NCBI RefSeq assembly: GCF_002161285.1
Contig: NZ_NFHH01000027.1
Span: 1 to 53,467, forward strand
Reading direction: 5' to 3'
Source of the DNA: Blautia sp. An81
Lineage (GTDB): Bacteria > Bacillota > Clostridia > Lachnospirales > Lachnospiraceae
DNA length: 53,467 nucleotides
Shown here: positions 10,408-18,437 of the stretch, piece by piece
Position numbering within the stretch: position 1 is the stretch's first letter
How the letters are laid out: the number at the start of each line of letters is the position of its first letter
The notes under the pieces: generated by a model
The model's database searches: none
What the model saw: only the letters and a program-made list of their open reading frames with translations
What the model was told of the DNA's origin: nothing
Program-made: the position numbers and the translations under genes

Positions 10408-12828
10408 TTATCCGTGGATACGTCCAAATGCCAGGAAATGCTCCTGCCAGTAAGAGGACGCAATGCTCGTATACTGGATCGGATTTCCGCAGTGGATCAT
10501 CATATTGTCTCCCACATAGATCCCCACATGGCTTGCTCCTGCCGTATCATAGGTTCCCTGGAAGAAAATCAGATCTCCAGGTTTTGCCTCGGATGGTGAC
10601 ACACGGGAACAATATCCCATCAATCCATCTGTGGTCTGTCTGCCGATATTCCAGCCGTTGCCACAGTTGTTAATTACCCAGCTCACGAATCCGGAGCAGT
10701 CAAAACTGGTAGATGGGGAACTGCCGCCCCACACATAGGGATAACCCAGGTATTTCTCCGCTTCATGGATCATGTTGGCGAACTTCTGATCCGTCAGGGC
10801 TTCCGCAGGGATCTCATAGCCAAAGTCACCGCCGCCACCCGGAAGGGTTTCCGTATCAAACAGATAATCCCGGTTTCCGTATGTACCGTTATAAAGGTCA
10901 TAGCGTCCTTCTTCGTTCTCATCCATCAATTCCCGCAGCACAGCATCCAGGCCATGATTGGTCAGTGTCACGTCCAGCCGGTTCACTTCCTGTGTTGTGG
11001 TCACTTCCACTTCCCGACTGCCATTGTCATCCGCTAGATAGGCTTCCCATTTCTGGTGTCCGTGGGCGGATGCGGCGGCATGGTCGCTGTAATACACGTC
11101 AAACTGTACGCCGTACCGTGCAAAGGCTCCCGTATCTTCCACCACATATTCCACACCGTTCATGATCACTTTTGTTCCCATTGGCACAAAGGGATTGCTT
11201 GCATCCACGGCAATGGTATGGTTAGCCTTGGGATAGACGCCGCTTGCCGTAGGGCCGCCGGCCCACTGTCCGCAGCAGATGGAGCAACTGCAGTAGCCAC
11301 TGGTTACAACTTTCCCCAGAGATTCCCCCACCCGCACCATCTTTGTCTCTGTCACGGTTTCCCGTGTGCTTTCCGTGGTAATGCTGTACTGACGCTGAAA
11401 GATTTCCTCGATCTCATCCTTTACCTGCTCATAGGTAAATTCCCCGTACTTTGCGGAAAAATAAGAGATCAGGTGGTACGGATTGTGGGAGATCTCGTCA
11501 ATCTGGTAGCGGTACTCGTCATAACCGGGATGGCGGCTCTCCATACTGTTGATCTGCTCATTCAGAGCTGCTTCCAGTTCGGAATACGCATCTTCCACTG
11601 CATAAATATCCTCATCTGTACTCCCGTAAGTCGTGCTGGCAATCGTAGACGCCGCCCCACCCTGGATCGATGCGCCGCAGCTCGCCAGAAGGGAAGCAAT
11701 CATGACAAAGAATAAACCAGCAGCCGCCACAATGCCTAAAATCCCTTTGCTTTTCCCGATAACAGCAGAAGCCACACTCCTTGCTTTGGAAGCAATGGTC
11801 TGTGTGGCTTTTGCTGTTCCTGCCGCTGTTTTCTCACCTTTTTTCGCTGCCCGGTATGCTTTCTGATACTGGCGTTTCTGCCAGAACTTCCGCAGGATTC
11901 CCTTTTTTGCCTGCTCTGCCGTTTTCTCACCGGCTTCCTGAGCTTTCTCATACAAAAGCCGGCTTTTCCCCATTTCCATGGAACCGGCTTCCTGCAGGCG
12001 GGCATTTCTCTTGTGCAGTCCACGGCTTGTCCGGTGCATGGCGTACCGGAGGGCACTTTCTGCCATCAGCTCCGCCCGGTGTGTCCCCTCCACGGCAGCG
12101 TTTTCCTGCTCGGCTTCGTGGGCTTTCCCATGAACGTAAACAGCGGCGGAGCCTGCCGCTGTTGAAACTGCCTTTTTGGAAATCCCCATGCCTGCGCCAC
12201 GCACCATGCCGCTCTCCTCATCCCCAAAGGATAAACGTCCCGCCTTCTTCTGTTCTTTGCGAAGTTGCTCCCGTTTGGTTTTCTCTTTGATTTCCTCCCG
12301 GAAGTCCTCCATGGCAGCGGTATCCTCTGGCTTTCCTCTCTCTTTCCTGGCGTACTCCTGCACCAGCTTTTTCTTCCGCAGATGGGAAGTCTCCGCCGCT
12401 GATTCCAGAAACGCAGAAGTACCGGACGGATGCCCCCGGATATTGCCGGAGCGGAAGGACTGCTCCCGAATACCGCTGTGACCGGAGGGAACGGTTTCCT
12501 GTTCTCCGTCAGACTCCATCTCCAGGCTTTCCCTCCGATCCGCTGCCATAAGATTGCCGGACAGCCCATCAAAATCCGCTCCGGCTGAAACCTCTGCTCT
12601 CAAGCCGCCGGAATCAGAAAGAGCCTCCCCCTGCTTCATCTCCGGCTGATTCTTTGGTTTCTGCCGTCTTTTTCCACTTTCTGACCGTTGATCCGCATCT
12701 CTTTCTGAACGGGAAAAGGAAACATCTTCTGCCTGCTTTGACAGTACCCGTTCCTCCCGTTCTCTCTGACTGACACGGATCGTTTCCCCGCTTTGCAGGT
12801 TCTCCTCGGTCAGCCCATCCCGGTTCAT
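10408..12828 (-). CDS. Membrane-anchored cell-wall hydrolase with 3D and NlpC/P60 domains (conjugation peptidase)
   Basis: 806 residues. The long, basic, cytoplasmic N-terminal region is followed by a membrane segment near residues 362-385 (G-I-L-G-I-V-A-A-A-G-L-F-F-V-M-I-A). Outside come a 3D domain (T-A-S-G-V-Y-P, A-V-D, F-V-P-M-G-T and D-V-Y) and a C-terminal NlpC/P60 domain with catalytic Cys in F-D-C-S-G-F and His in S-H-V-G-I-Y. The enzyme should cut peptidoglycan peptides so the transfer channel can cross the wall, the VirB1/Tn916 Orf14 role. Oddity: codons upstream of the first ATG remain open and family-like (I-E-K-I-Q-E-Q-E-Y-K). An ATA at 12882 sits behind a GGGGGTGA site, so the original start may be 54 bp further upstream. 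Confidence 0.9.
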   Translation of the reverse strand: MNRDGLTEENLQSGETIRVSQREREERVLSKQAEDVSFSRSERDADQRSESGKRRQKPKNQPEMKQGEALSDSGGLRAEVSAGADFDGLSGNLMAADRRESLEMESDGEQETVPSGHSGIREQSFRSGNIRGHPSGTSAFLESAAETSHLRKKKLVQEYARKERGKPEDTAAMEDFREEIKEKTKREQLRKEQKKAGRLSFGDEESGMVRGAGMGISKKAVSTAAGSAAVYVHGKAHEAEQENAAVEGTHRAELMAESALRYAMHRTSRGLHKRNARLQEAGSMEMGKSRLLYEKAQEAGEKTAEQAKKGILRKFWQKRQYQKAYRAAKKGEKTAAGTAKATQTIASKARSVASAVIGKSKGILGIVAAAGLFFVMIASLLASCGASIQGGAASTIASTTYGSTDEDIYAVEDAYSELEAALNEQINSMESRHPGYDEYRYQIDEISHNPYHLISYFSAKYGEFTYEQVKDEIEEIFQRQYSITTESTRETVTETKMVRVGESLGKVVTSGYCSCSICCGQWAGGPTASGVYPKANHTIAVDASNPFVPMGTKVIMNGVEYVVEDTGAFARYGVQFDVYYSDHAAASAHGHQKWEAYLADDNGSREVEVTTTQEVNRLDVTLTNHGLDAVLRELMDENEEGRYDLYNGTYGNRDYLFDTETLPGGGGDFGYEIPAEALTDQKFANMIHEAEKYLGYPYVWGGSSPSTSFDCSGFVSWVINNCGNGWNIGRQTTDGLMGYCSRVSPSEAKPGDLIFFQGTYDTAGASHVGIYVGDNMMIHCGNPIQYTSIASSYWQEHFLAFGRIHG

Positions 12829-12853
12829 CTTGCGGACGGTTTTGTCCCTGGCT

Positions 12854-13693
12854 TTATATTCCTGTTCTTGTATCTTCTCTATTCTCCGTCACCCCCTGTT
12901 GTCTCCGCTTGATAAGCTGGCAATATTCTTCTTCCATCTCACACCCACAATACAATCTACCTGTTTTTTCAGCCGCAAGTGCTGTAGAACCACTTCCCAT
13001 GAAAGGGTCAAAGACCAGTTCCTGGGGCAGTGTAGAAAGTTGGATCAGCCATGACATGCATTCCACATTTTTTACGGTAGGATGTTGGATATGGTGTTTG
13101 GACAGCCAAGCTGCATTATAGGTGGCTTTCGGATAGTCCTCGCCAAACCAGCAGCTATTGAACCTGTATTTGTATTCCCGGCTGGGCTTACGTCCCCGGT
13201 GGAATACCGTACCTGGCGGTTTCCTGTTTTTCATCAATCCCGTCTGCTGAAAGATCCGCCGTCCTTTCTGGCAGAAAATGATCCATTCACTGTTGTTCGC
13301 AAAACTTCCTTTCAAGTCCCCGATTCCTCCAACCGTTCCTTTCTCAACCACGAGACAGTTTTTAATGTAAAATCCCGCTTCTTCCAGATATTTGTAATGC
13401 AGGGGATAGCTGTCAAACCGGGTAAAAAAATAAGCGTGTCGGTTTTCCTTCAATACGCGGTAACATTCCTTTGCCACTGTAAAAAAATCAAGGGATTCGT
13501 CTCCCGCAATCGGCTTCTTTTGCTTTTTTGTAAAATGATTCTGATAACGGATACCATACGGAGGATCAGTCAGGATTAAATCCACTGATCCATCCGGTAT
13601 TTTTTCAAAAAAAGAGAAACAGTCGCAGCAATAGATTTGATTTTTCATCCATTCCCATCCGCCCTCTTTCTGGACAGAAATATCACCTTCCAT
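12854..13693 (-). CDS. Beta-class DNA methyltransferase (N6-adenine or N4-cytosine)
   Basis: 279 residues. The catalytic motif IV (T-D-P-P-Y-G) comes near the N-terminus and the SAM-binding motif (D-P-F-M-G-S-G-S-T) near the C-terminus, the circular order of beta-class amino-methyltransferases. No restriction endonuclease lies beside it. It is encoded inside the transfer operon, with its start 11 bp inside the virB4 end and a GGAGG site 9 bases upstream. Such solitary methylases in ICEs probably protect incoming DNA from host restriction, or mark it. The target sequence cannot be read from the gene. An ATG at 13648, directly before K-N-Q-I-Y-C, is an alternative start. Confidence 0.9.
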   Translation of the reverse strand: MEGDISVQKEGGWEWMKNQIYCCDCFSFFEKIPDGSVDLILTDPPYGIRYQNHFTKKQKKPIAGDESLDFFTVAKECYRVLKENRHAYFFTRFDSYPLHYKYLEEAGFYIKNCLVVEKGTVGGIGDLKGSFANNSEWIIFCQKGRRIFQQTGLMKNRKPPGTVFHRGRKPSREYKYRFNSCWFGEDYPKATYNAAWLSKHHIQHPTVKNVECMSWLIQLSTLPQELVFDPFMGSGSTALAAEKTGRLYCGCEMEEEYCQLIKRRQQGVTENREDTRTGI

Positions 13694-16295
13694 CCGCCTG
13701 TTCCTCCAGATCCGACACTTTCGTTGTCATCAGCGAATACAGACGCAGGGATTTATCGAATTTATCTTTAAACGGGATAATGGTACTGCCATAAAAAATC
13801 AGCCCTTCACCTTCCCCGCTGTTGGTCACATAGGATAGCTGATGGGGAGAAATGTTGAGCTGTTTTGCCAGGATCTGTCTGTCTCCTGCCGCCTGGTTGA
13901 GCATATAGATAAAGTCCGAGTTTTCAAAGATGTTCTCAATCTCCCGGCTGGCAAGCAGGTCTTTAATATTCTGGGTAATCCCTGTGGGGATGCCGCCCCA
14001 TTTTCGGAAACGCTTCCAGATTTCTACAGAATACGCCGCTGTCTGCTCTTCTTTCAGGAGAAGATGGAACTCGTCAATATAATACCGGGTAGATTTATGG
14101 GCCGCCCGGTTCACTGTCACACGGTTCCACACCTGATCCTGGACGATCAGCATCCCAAGTTTTTTCAACTGCTTTCCCAGGTCTTTAATATCAAAACACA
14201 CGATCCGGTTATTCAGTTCCACATTGGTACGGTGGTTGAATACTTTTAGGGAGCCATTGACGTAGATTTCCAGCGCTGTAGCGATCCGCTGTGCCTGTAC
14301 TTCCTTTTGCTGACGCAGGCACTCATAGAGATCTCCCAGGATAGGCATATTTTCCGGCACCGGCGCTTCAAAATATTTCTGATACACCAACGGCAGGCAC
14401 CGGTCAATGACCGATTTTTCCTCCGCTTCAATCCCGTTGCGGCTTCCCATGATCAGCTCACACAAGGAAAGGATAAAATCACTCTTAAATCCCAGGGGAT
14501 TATCGTCATCCGAGTAATCCAGGTTAATGTCCATGGGATTGATATAGTCATGGCTTGTGGGGGAGATATGGATTACCTGCCCGCCCAGGGCATTGACAAG
14601 GGGATAATATTCCCCCTCCGGATCTCCAATAATGATGTCGTCCTGTGTGACAAAGAAAGCGTTGGTAATCTCCCGCTTTGCCGAGAAGGATTTCCCGGAG
14701 CCAGGTGTTCCCAGGATCAGGCCATTTGGATTTTTCAGCTTCTTCCGGTCTACCATGATCATGTTGTTAGAGAGTGCGTTCAGCCCATAGTAGAGGGATT
14801 CCCCCTCCATAAATAATTCCTGAGTGGTGAACGGCACAAAAATAGCCGTGGATGTGGTGGTCAGCGCCCGTTTTATGGGGATCAGGTTCAACCCCAGCGG
14901 TAGACTGCTCATCAGCCCCGGCTCCTGCATATAATCCAGACGGCGCAGGGAACAGTTATATTTCTGCGCAATGCCCGCTGTCTGGAACACCGCATTGTCT
15001 AATTCCTGCTTCGTCTTTGCCGTATTCAAAAATACAATCGTCACAAGGAACATCCGCTCATTCCTGGACTGGAGATCTTCCAAAAGCCGCTTCGCCTCCC
15101 CGCCGTAAGTGTTCAGGTCAGACGGGATGATGTCCATATCATATCCGGAACGCACCGCCTTTTTCTGCTCCTCAATCTTCATCCGGTTGATGTCCGTCAC
15201 CTTGCTTTTCACCAGCTTGATGGCCTTCATCTGGTCTAAGGACTGGATATGCAGGTTGACGATCAGGTTCCTGTCCATATCGAGAAATTCCGCCAGCATC
15301 CGGTCAGTCAGCTCCGGAGCCAGGATCTGCAGATAGGACACCGCTCCCAGGGTATTTCCCATCATAAAGTCCTTCCCATTTTTAAATAAAAAGCTGGTGG
15401 GAGCGATAAAGTCTTTTGTCCCCATACCAGAGCGCAGCACCTGGTCAAAGGAAAACTGAAACGGCACTTTTTCCTCCGGATTGAATGTCTCATACATAAT
15501 CTGCAGCCGTTCCCGGCCATCCAGGGGATAAGCAGATACGCCAAGCACTTTAAAGTTATTGAGGATGTCCGTCTCAATCCGCTCCAGCTTCGGTTTTGCC
15601 TCCCGGATATTTTCGGCTTCAATACCAAAGGTGATATACTTTGTCCGCACCAGGCCGTTATTCCCTTTTGCGAGCTGATTTTTCAACATCTGTGCGTACT
15701 CCATCCGCACATCGTCAAAAGCGTCATGCTGGGGCTTGATCTGGATCACAGATTCAAATTCTTTCATGTTGCTGTGGTGATTGATGAATGACAACTGGAA
15801 ATGGATACTGCTGTCAAAGTAATTCAGGAAGTCACACCAATTCTCGAAAATAGCGTTCTTGTCCTCGTTCTGTGCCAACTGATAGTTAATATCGTAAAAA
15901 CGGATGGTTTTGGAATAATATTTATCCTGCACCCGGCAGATCCCGTCCCTTGCCATTTCCCGGTAAGGGATGGATTTCTGAGCGGACAGCCGTTTTTCCT
16001 CCGCTTTTTTGTCCGCCTTCTTCTTTAATCCCCTCGTGGTACTGCCCACAATTTTCTTACGAGCAGTATGCTCCGGACGAGACTTGCCCTGTCCCTGGAC
16101 ACTCCGTTCTACGGATACGCCTTTCTGTTCCTTCGCAGGCTTCCGTTTATCTCTTTTCTCTGCTTTTCTGCGGGCCTTTTTCTGTTTCGCCGCTTCTTTT
16201 GCAGCCGCTTTCCTGGCCTTTTTCTCATAACGTGCCAGCCTGCAGTATTTTCTCTTTCTCCGCTTATCTACTGCGATTTCTTCTCTTTTTCCCAA
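13683..16295 (-). CDS. VirB4-like conjugation ATPase
   Basis: About 870 residues. A strongly basic Lys/Arg/Ala-rich N-terminal stretch (about 100 residues) precedes a VirB4/TraE/CagE-type domain. The Walker A motif (L-G-T-P-G-S-G-K-S) is at about residue 530, followed by D-P-E-G-E-Y and I-D-E-F-H-L-L-L. The enzyme would power assembly of the type IV secretion channel at the inner face of the membrane. Start: a TTG at 16295 lies behind AAGGAGGGG and is preferred over the in-frame ATGs at 16361 and 16343, which lie deep in prgI and lack ribosome sites. It overlaps prgI by 32 bp and the methyltransferase by 11 bp, so the genes are tightly co-translated. Confidence 0.93.
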   Translation of the reverse strand: MGKREEIAVDKRRKRKYCRLARYEKKARKAAAKEAAKQKKARRKAEKRDKRKPAKEQKGVSVERSVQGQGKSRPEHTARKKIVGSTTRGLKKKADKKAEEKRLSAQKSIPYREMARDGICRVQDKYYSKTIRFYDINYQLAQNEDKNAIFENWCDFLNYFDSSIHFQLSFINHHSNMKEFESVIQIKPQHDAFDDVRMEYAQMLKNQLAKGNNGLVRTKYITFGIEAENIREAKPKLERIETDILNNFKVLGVSAYPLDGRERLQIMYETFNPEEKVPFQFSFDQVLRSGMGTKDFIAPTSFLFKNGKDFMMGNTLGAVSYLQILAPELTDRMLAEFLDMDRNLIVNLHIQSLDQMKAIKLVKSKVTDINRMKIEEQKKAVRSGYDMDIIPSDLNTYGGEAKRLLEDLQSRNERMFLVTIVFLNTAKTKQELDNAVFQTAGIAQKYNCSLRRLDYMQEPGLMSSLPLGLNLIPIKRALTTTSTAIFVPFTTQELFMEGESLYYGLNALSNNMIMVDRKKLKNPNGLILGTPGSGKSFSAKREITNAFFVTQDDIIIGDPEGEYYPLVNALGGQVIHISPTSHDYINPMDINLDYSDDDNPLGFKSDFILSLCELIMGSRNGIEAEEKSVIDRCLPLVYQKYFEAPVPENMPILGDLYECLRQQKEVQAQRIATALEIYVNGSLKVFNHRTNVELNNRIVCFDIKDLGKQLKKLGMLIVQDQVWNRVTVNRAAHKSTRYYIDEFHLLLKEEQTAAYSVEIWKRFRKWGGIPTGITQNIKDLLASREIENIFENSDFIYMLNQAAGDRQILAKQLNISPHQLSYVTNSGEGEGLIFYGSTIIPFKDKFDKSLRLYSLMTTKVSDLEEQADGR

Positions 16296-16647
16296 AATGC
16301 TCCCCTCCTTTCTTCTGGTCAGCCGGCGTTTCCTCCATCTCATAGAAATTCTCCACCTCATACCTGCGGATGGCAGGCTTTAGGAACTTCACCGTCACGA
16401 TATTCCATAAAATTTTCTCCAGGGGAAGTCCGTCCTTTTCGTACATGGCGAAAAGAAACGCCGGAAGCATAAGAAGCACCATACCGGTGGCAGCATTGGT
16501 TGTTCCGATCAACTCCCGTGTGAGAAAATAAAAAGGCAGCCCAATGGCCGCCGCTGCCGACAGACAGATGAGCTGTCTTTTTGTCAGGTTCAATACTACT
16601 TTATTTTTTACTTTCGTCAGGTCTTTTGGTACGCTGACAAACGCCAT
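16264..16647 (-). CDS. prgI: PrgI family conjugation membrane protein
   Basis: 127 residues starting with the family hallmark F-V-S-V-P-K-D-L-T-K-V-K. Two hydrophobic membrane helices (residues about 27-45 and 52-68) follow, then a basic/acidic tail. PrgI-type proteins are VirB3-like partners always found directly before VirB4 in Gram-positive conjugation systems, and the same order holds here. An AAAGGAG site precedes the ATG. The tail overlaps the virB4 start. Confidence 0.9.
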   Translation of the reverse strand: MAFVSVPKDLTKVKNKVVLNLTKRQLICLSAAAAIGLPFYFLTRELIGTTNAATGMVLLMLPAFLFAMYEKDGLPLEKILWNIVTVKFLKPAIRRYEVENFYEMEETPADQKKGGEHFGKKRRNRSR

Positions 16648-16674
16648 AAATATACTCCTTTCCCAATTTATATG

Positions 16675-17547
16675 TTAATGCGCATTAAAGATCGAGCGGC
16701 TCAAACTTGCCGTTTTCATCAAACTGAAGCAGAGAATCACGGTGTAAGCCGCCACGCCAAAGAGCGCCGAGTGCATGTTATCGGAAATTTCAATGGTAGA
16801 TACCAGCACCGCATAGATACCGACGCATACCATCATAAAAAATCCCTGAAAACCGAGAGCTAAAAGCCCACGGAAATAGTTATTTCCCACCTGCCCCCAT
16901 TCCCGGTTGGAAAGCGTGGCAAATGGGATCGGCGCAACCGAGGTATAAAGGTAGATCTCAATCATACGGCCATATAAAATGACCGTAATCAGGACAGACA
17001 GAATCTTCATACATAAGCTGACGAGCATACTCTCCAGTGCAAGCACAACCAGCTCCCCTACATTCATGGATTCCATAGCAGTATTCATAGCGTCCAGCAT
17101 AGAGTCCACATTAATCGCTGTATCAGAACTGATCACACCTCCCGCCGCATTGACTACATACTGTCCCACATCAAAGACCGCCATAGTAATCGTGAAGGTA
17201 TTAGAAACCATCCAGACCGCCACCCACATCTTGAAAAAGTATTTAAAAAACATCCAGGTATCGATCTCATGCATGTTATTCTTTTCCGTCAGCATGGAAA
17301 TCAGCTCATAGCACAGCACAAACGTGATGATCATCCCCGCAATGGGGATAATCACCGAGTTTGACAGGTTCTGTATCAGGCTGAAAATACTGCCGTTCCA
17401 TGTCTGGGGCGTCTGTCCAACCTGGGACGCAATCTCCCCGGTCTTTTCATTGACATCTGTAAACATTGTGGTCAGGTTGGACGTTACCATCCCCGTCAGA
17501 AGATCCCTCATCCAGTTCTCGATTGCCTCGAAAATGCCATCGAACAT
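16675..17547 (-). CDS. VirB6/TrbL-like polytopic channel protein
   Basis: 290 residues. About six hydrophobic segments follow an N-terminal amphipathic region (F-E-A-I-E-N-W-M-R-D-L-L-T-G). Among them are I-I-P-I-A-G-M-I-I-T-F-V-L and V-L-I-T-V-I-L-Y-G-R-M-I-E-I-Y-L-Y, followed by S-V-A-P-I-P-F-A-T-L, a signature of the VirB6/TrbL-like proteins in Tn1549-type ICEs. It would form the inner membrane pore of the mating channel. GAAAGGGG precedes the ATG. It lies between maff2 and prgI in the transfer operon. Confidence 0.88.
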   Translation of the reverse strand: MFDGIFEAIENWMRDLLTGMVTSNLTTMFTDVNEKTGEIASQVGQTPQTWNGSIFSLIQNLSNSVIIPIAGMIITFVLCYELISMLTEKNNMHEIDTWMFFKYFFKMWVAVWMVSNTFTITMAVFDVGQYVVNAAGGVISSDTAINVDSMLDAMNTAMESMNVGELVVLALESMLVSLCMKILSVLITVILYGRMIEIYLYTSVAPIPFATLSNREWGQVGNNYFRGLLALGFQGFFMMVCVGIYAVLVSTIEISDNMHSALFGVAAYTVILCFSLMKTASLSRSIFNAH

Positions 17548-17567
17548 AAATGAGTCCCCTTTCTACG

Positions 17568-17780
17568 TCAGAACAGCCCTCCAAGTAAGGGGATAAGCTG
17601 CGTTCCAATCAGGACTACCCCTCCTCCGGCCATAAGTTGTTTAATTCCCTGGCTTTTAGCCCCAGGATTATCATTTCCGTATCCTTCCAGCAGGTTGATC
17701 ACGCCCCATACTGCAAGGCCGGCTCCAATGGCTACCACTAAGGTTTGTAAAATTGAAATTGCGGAACTAAAAAAAGCCAT
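17568..17780 (-). CDS. Maff2 family small membrane protein
   Basis: 70 residues with two hydrophobic helices (T-L-V-V-A-I-G-A-G-L-A-V-W-G-V-I-N-L-L and L-M-A-G-G-G-V-V-L-I-G) joined by a polar loop containing Y-G-N-D-N-P-G-A-K-S-Q-G. This is the Maff2 pattern and resembles a VirB2 pilin-like subunit in size and layout. It sits directly upstream of the VirB6-like gene. Its ribosome site (AGGTAA) begins immediately after one arm of a large stem-loop (17790-17883), so its translation or message stability may depend on that structure. Confidence 0.88.
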   Translation of the reverse strand: MAFFSSAISILQTLVVAIGAGLAVWGVINLLEGYGNDNPGAKSQGIKQLMAGGGVVLIGTQLIPLLGGLF

Positions 17781-17789
17781 ATATTACCT

Positions 17790-17883
17790 GGGAACCGGAT
17801 TCCTTTCCGGCTTTATCGGCAGAGACAAAAAAAGAGCCGCCATCTTTCCATAGCCGCCCAACTTTTCCGGGAATCCGGTTCCC
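17790..17883 (-). promoter_or_regulatory. Large stem-loop in the leader of maff2
   Basis: GGGAACCGGATTCC (17790-17803) is a perfect 14-bp inverted repeat of GGAATCCGGTTCCC (17870-17883). The 66-base interior contains two GGCGGCT copies and a run of seven T on the minus strand. The last stem base abuts the maff2 ribosome site. Possible roles are transcript processing that gives a high dose of the pilin-like protein, or control of ribosome access. It is not a classical terminator, because no U-run follows the outer stem. Confidence 0.6.
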
Positions 17884-17905
17884 TTATCCTTTCTCTTTTA
17901 TTTTG

Positions 17906-18109
17906 TTATTCCATCACGCTCTGTCCCTGCTTGTAATTTCCCGGCTCCGCCCGGATTGGCGGCCACAGGCGTCTAATCCGCATCGGCAGGATAGCCGCTT
18001 CCCTTACCTTCGCCGGAAACATTTCCTTCCATTCTTCTGGAAAATCCGGGCAGGATAACGCACGGACAATATCCGCCAAAACATTGACCGCCTCTGTAAA
18101 AAAATCCAT
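17906..18109 (-). CDS. Small conserved ICE protein of unknown function
   Basis: 67 residues (M-D-F-F-T-E-A-V-N-V-L-A-D-I-V-R). An amphipathic first half is followed by a Pro/Arg-rich end (L-P-M-R-I-R-R-L-W-P-P-I-R). The ATG at 18109 has AAAGGGGAG seven bases upstream, so the longer frame from 18160, which would run through a palindrome, is rejected. It lies between the VirD4 cluster and maff2, just downstream of three 40-bp-spaced palindromes. Family not recognised. Confidence 0.65.
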   Translation of the reverse strand: MDFFTEAVNVLADIVRALSCPDFPEEWKEMFPAKVREAAILPMRIRRLWPPIRAEPGNYKQGQSVME

Positions 18110-18124
18110 AAACTCCCCTTTCCA

Positions 18125-18228
18125 ACTTTGCGACATCGTGTCGCAAGGTTTTCCTGTCACTTTAACTTTACGTCACCGTGTCGTAAAGTTAGCATGGCTG
18201 TATCACTTTGCGTCACCGTGTCGCACAG
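18125..18228. repeat. Three palindromic sites at exact 40-bp spacing
   Basis: The three sites are at 18125-18149, 18165-18190 and 18205-18229. Each has a left half like ACTTTGCGACA, a 3-base centre (TCG or CCG) and a right half TGTCGCAAAGT, with one to three mismatches. The shared CGTG core recurs at 18137, 18177 and 18217, exactly 40 bp apart, which puts all three on the same DNA face. The first site ends just before the ribosome site of the 67-residue gene, and the third carries the stop codon of the 74-residue gene. Single copies of the palindrome occur at 29996-30028 and 31970-31994. Candidate operator or centromere for an element-encoded DNA-binding protein. Confidence 0.75.
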
Positions 18229-18437
18229 TCCGTTTCTTCCAGATGTGCCATCACATCTTTCAAGATAGAATACCGCACCCCAAATACATACCGGGCAAAA
18301 TCCTCCAACTGCTTTTCCTCATAGTCTGAAAGCGGCATCCGCCGCAGCTCAAACCAGACCGCCCGTTTATGGTCTGGAAGATCGGAAATATACTGGCAGC
18401 CGATTTTTGCCTGCATATCCCGGAAAATATCACTCAT
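18213..18437 (-). CDS. Small conserved ICE protein of unknown function
   Basis: 74 residues, acidic and aromatic (F-R-D-M-Q-A-K-I-G-C-Q-Y-I-S-D-L-P, then V-W-F-E-L-R-R-M-P-L-S-D-Y-E-E-K-Q-L). It overlaps the virD4 stop by 4 bp (ATGA), so it is co-translated with the coupling protein. Its last codons lie inside the third 40-bp-spaced palindrome, so the operator constrains the C-terminus (C-A-T-R). No membrane segment or catalytic motif is seen. Confidence 0.75.
   Translation of the reverse strand: MSDIFRDMQAKIGCQYISDLPDHKRAVWFELRRMPLSDYEEKQLEDFARYVFGVRYSILKDVMAHLEETDCATR

Noticed and set aside
18125..18229. Very short CRISPR array with 40-bp period
   Set aside because: Units are palindromes with mismatches, only three copies, no cas genes; the same palindrome occurs singly elsewhere.
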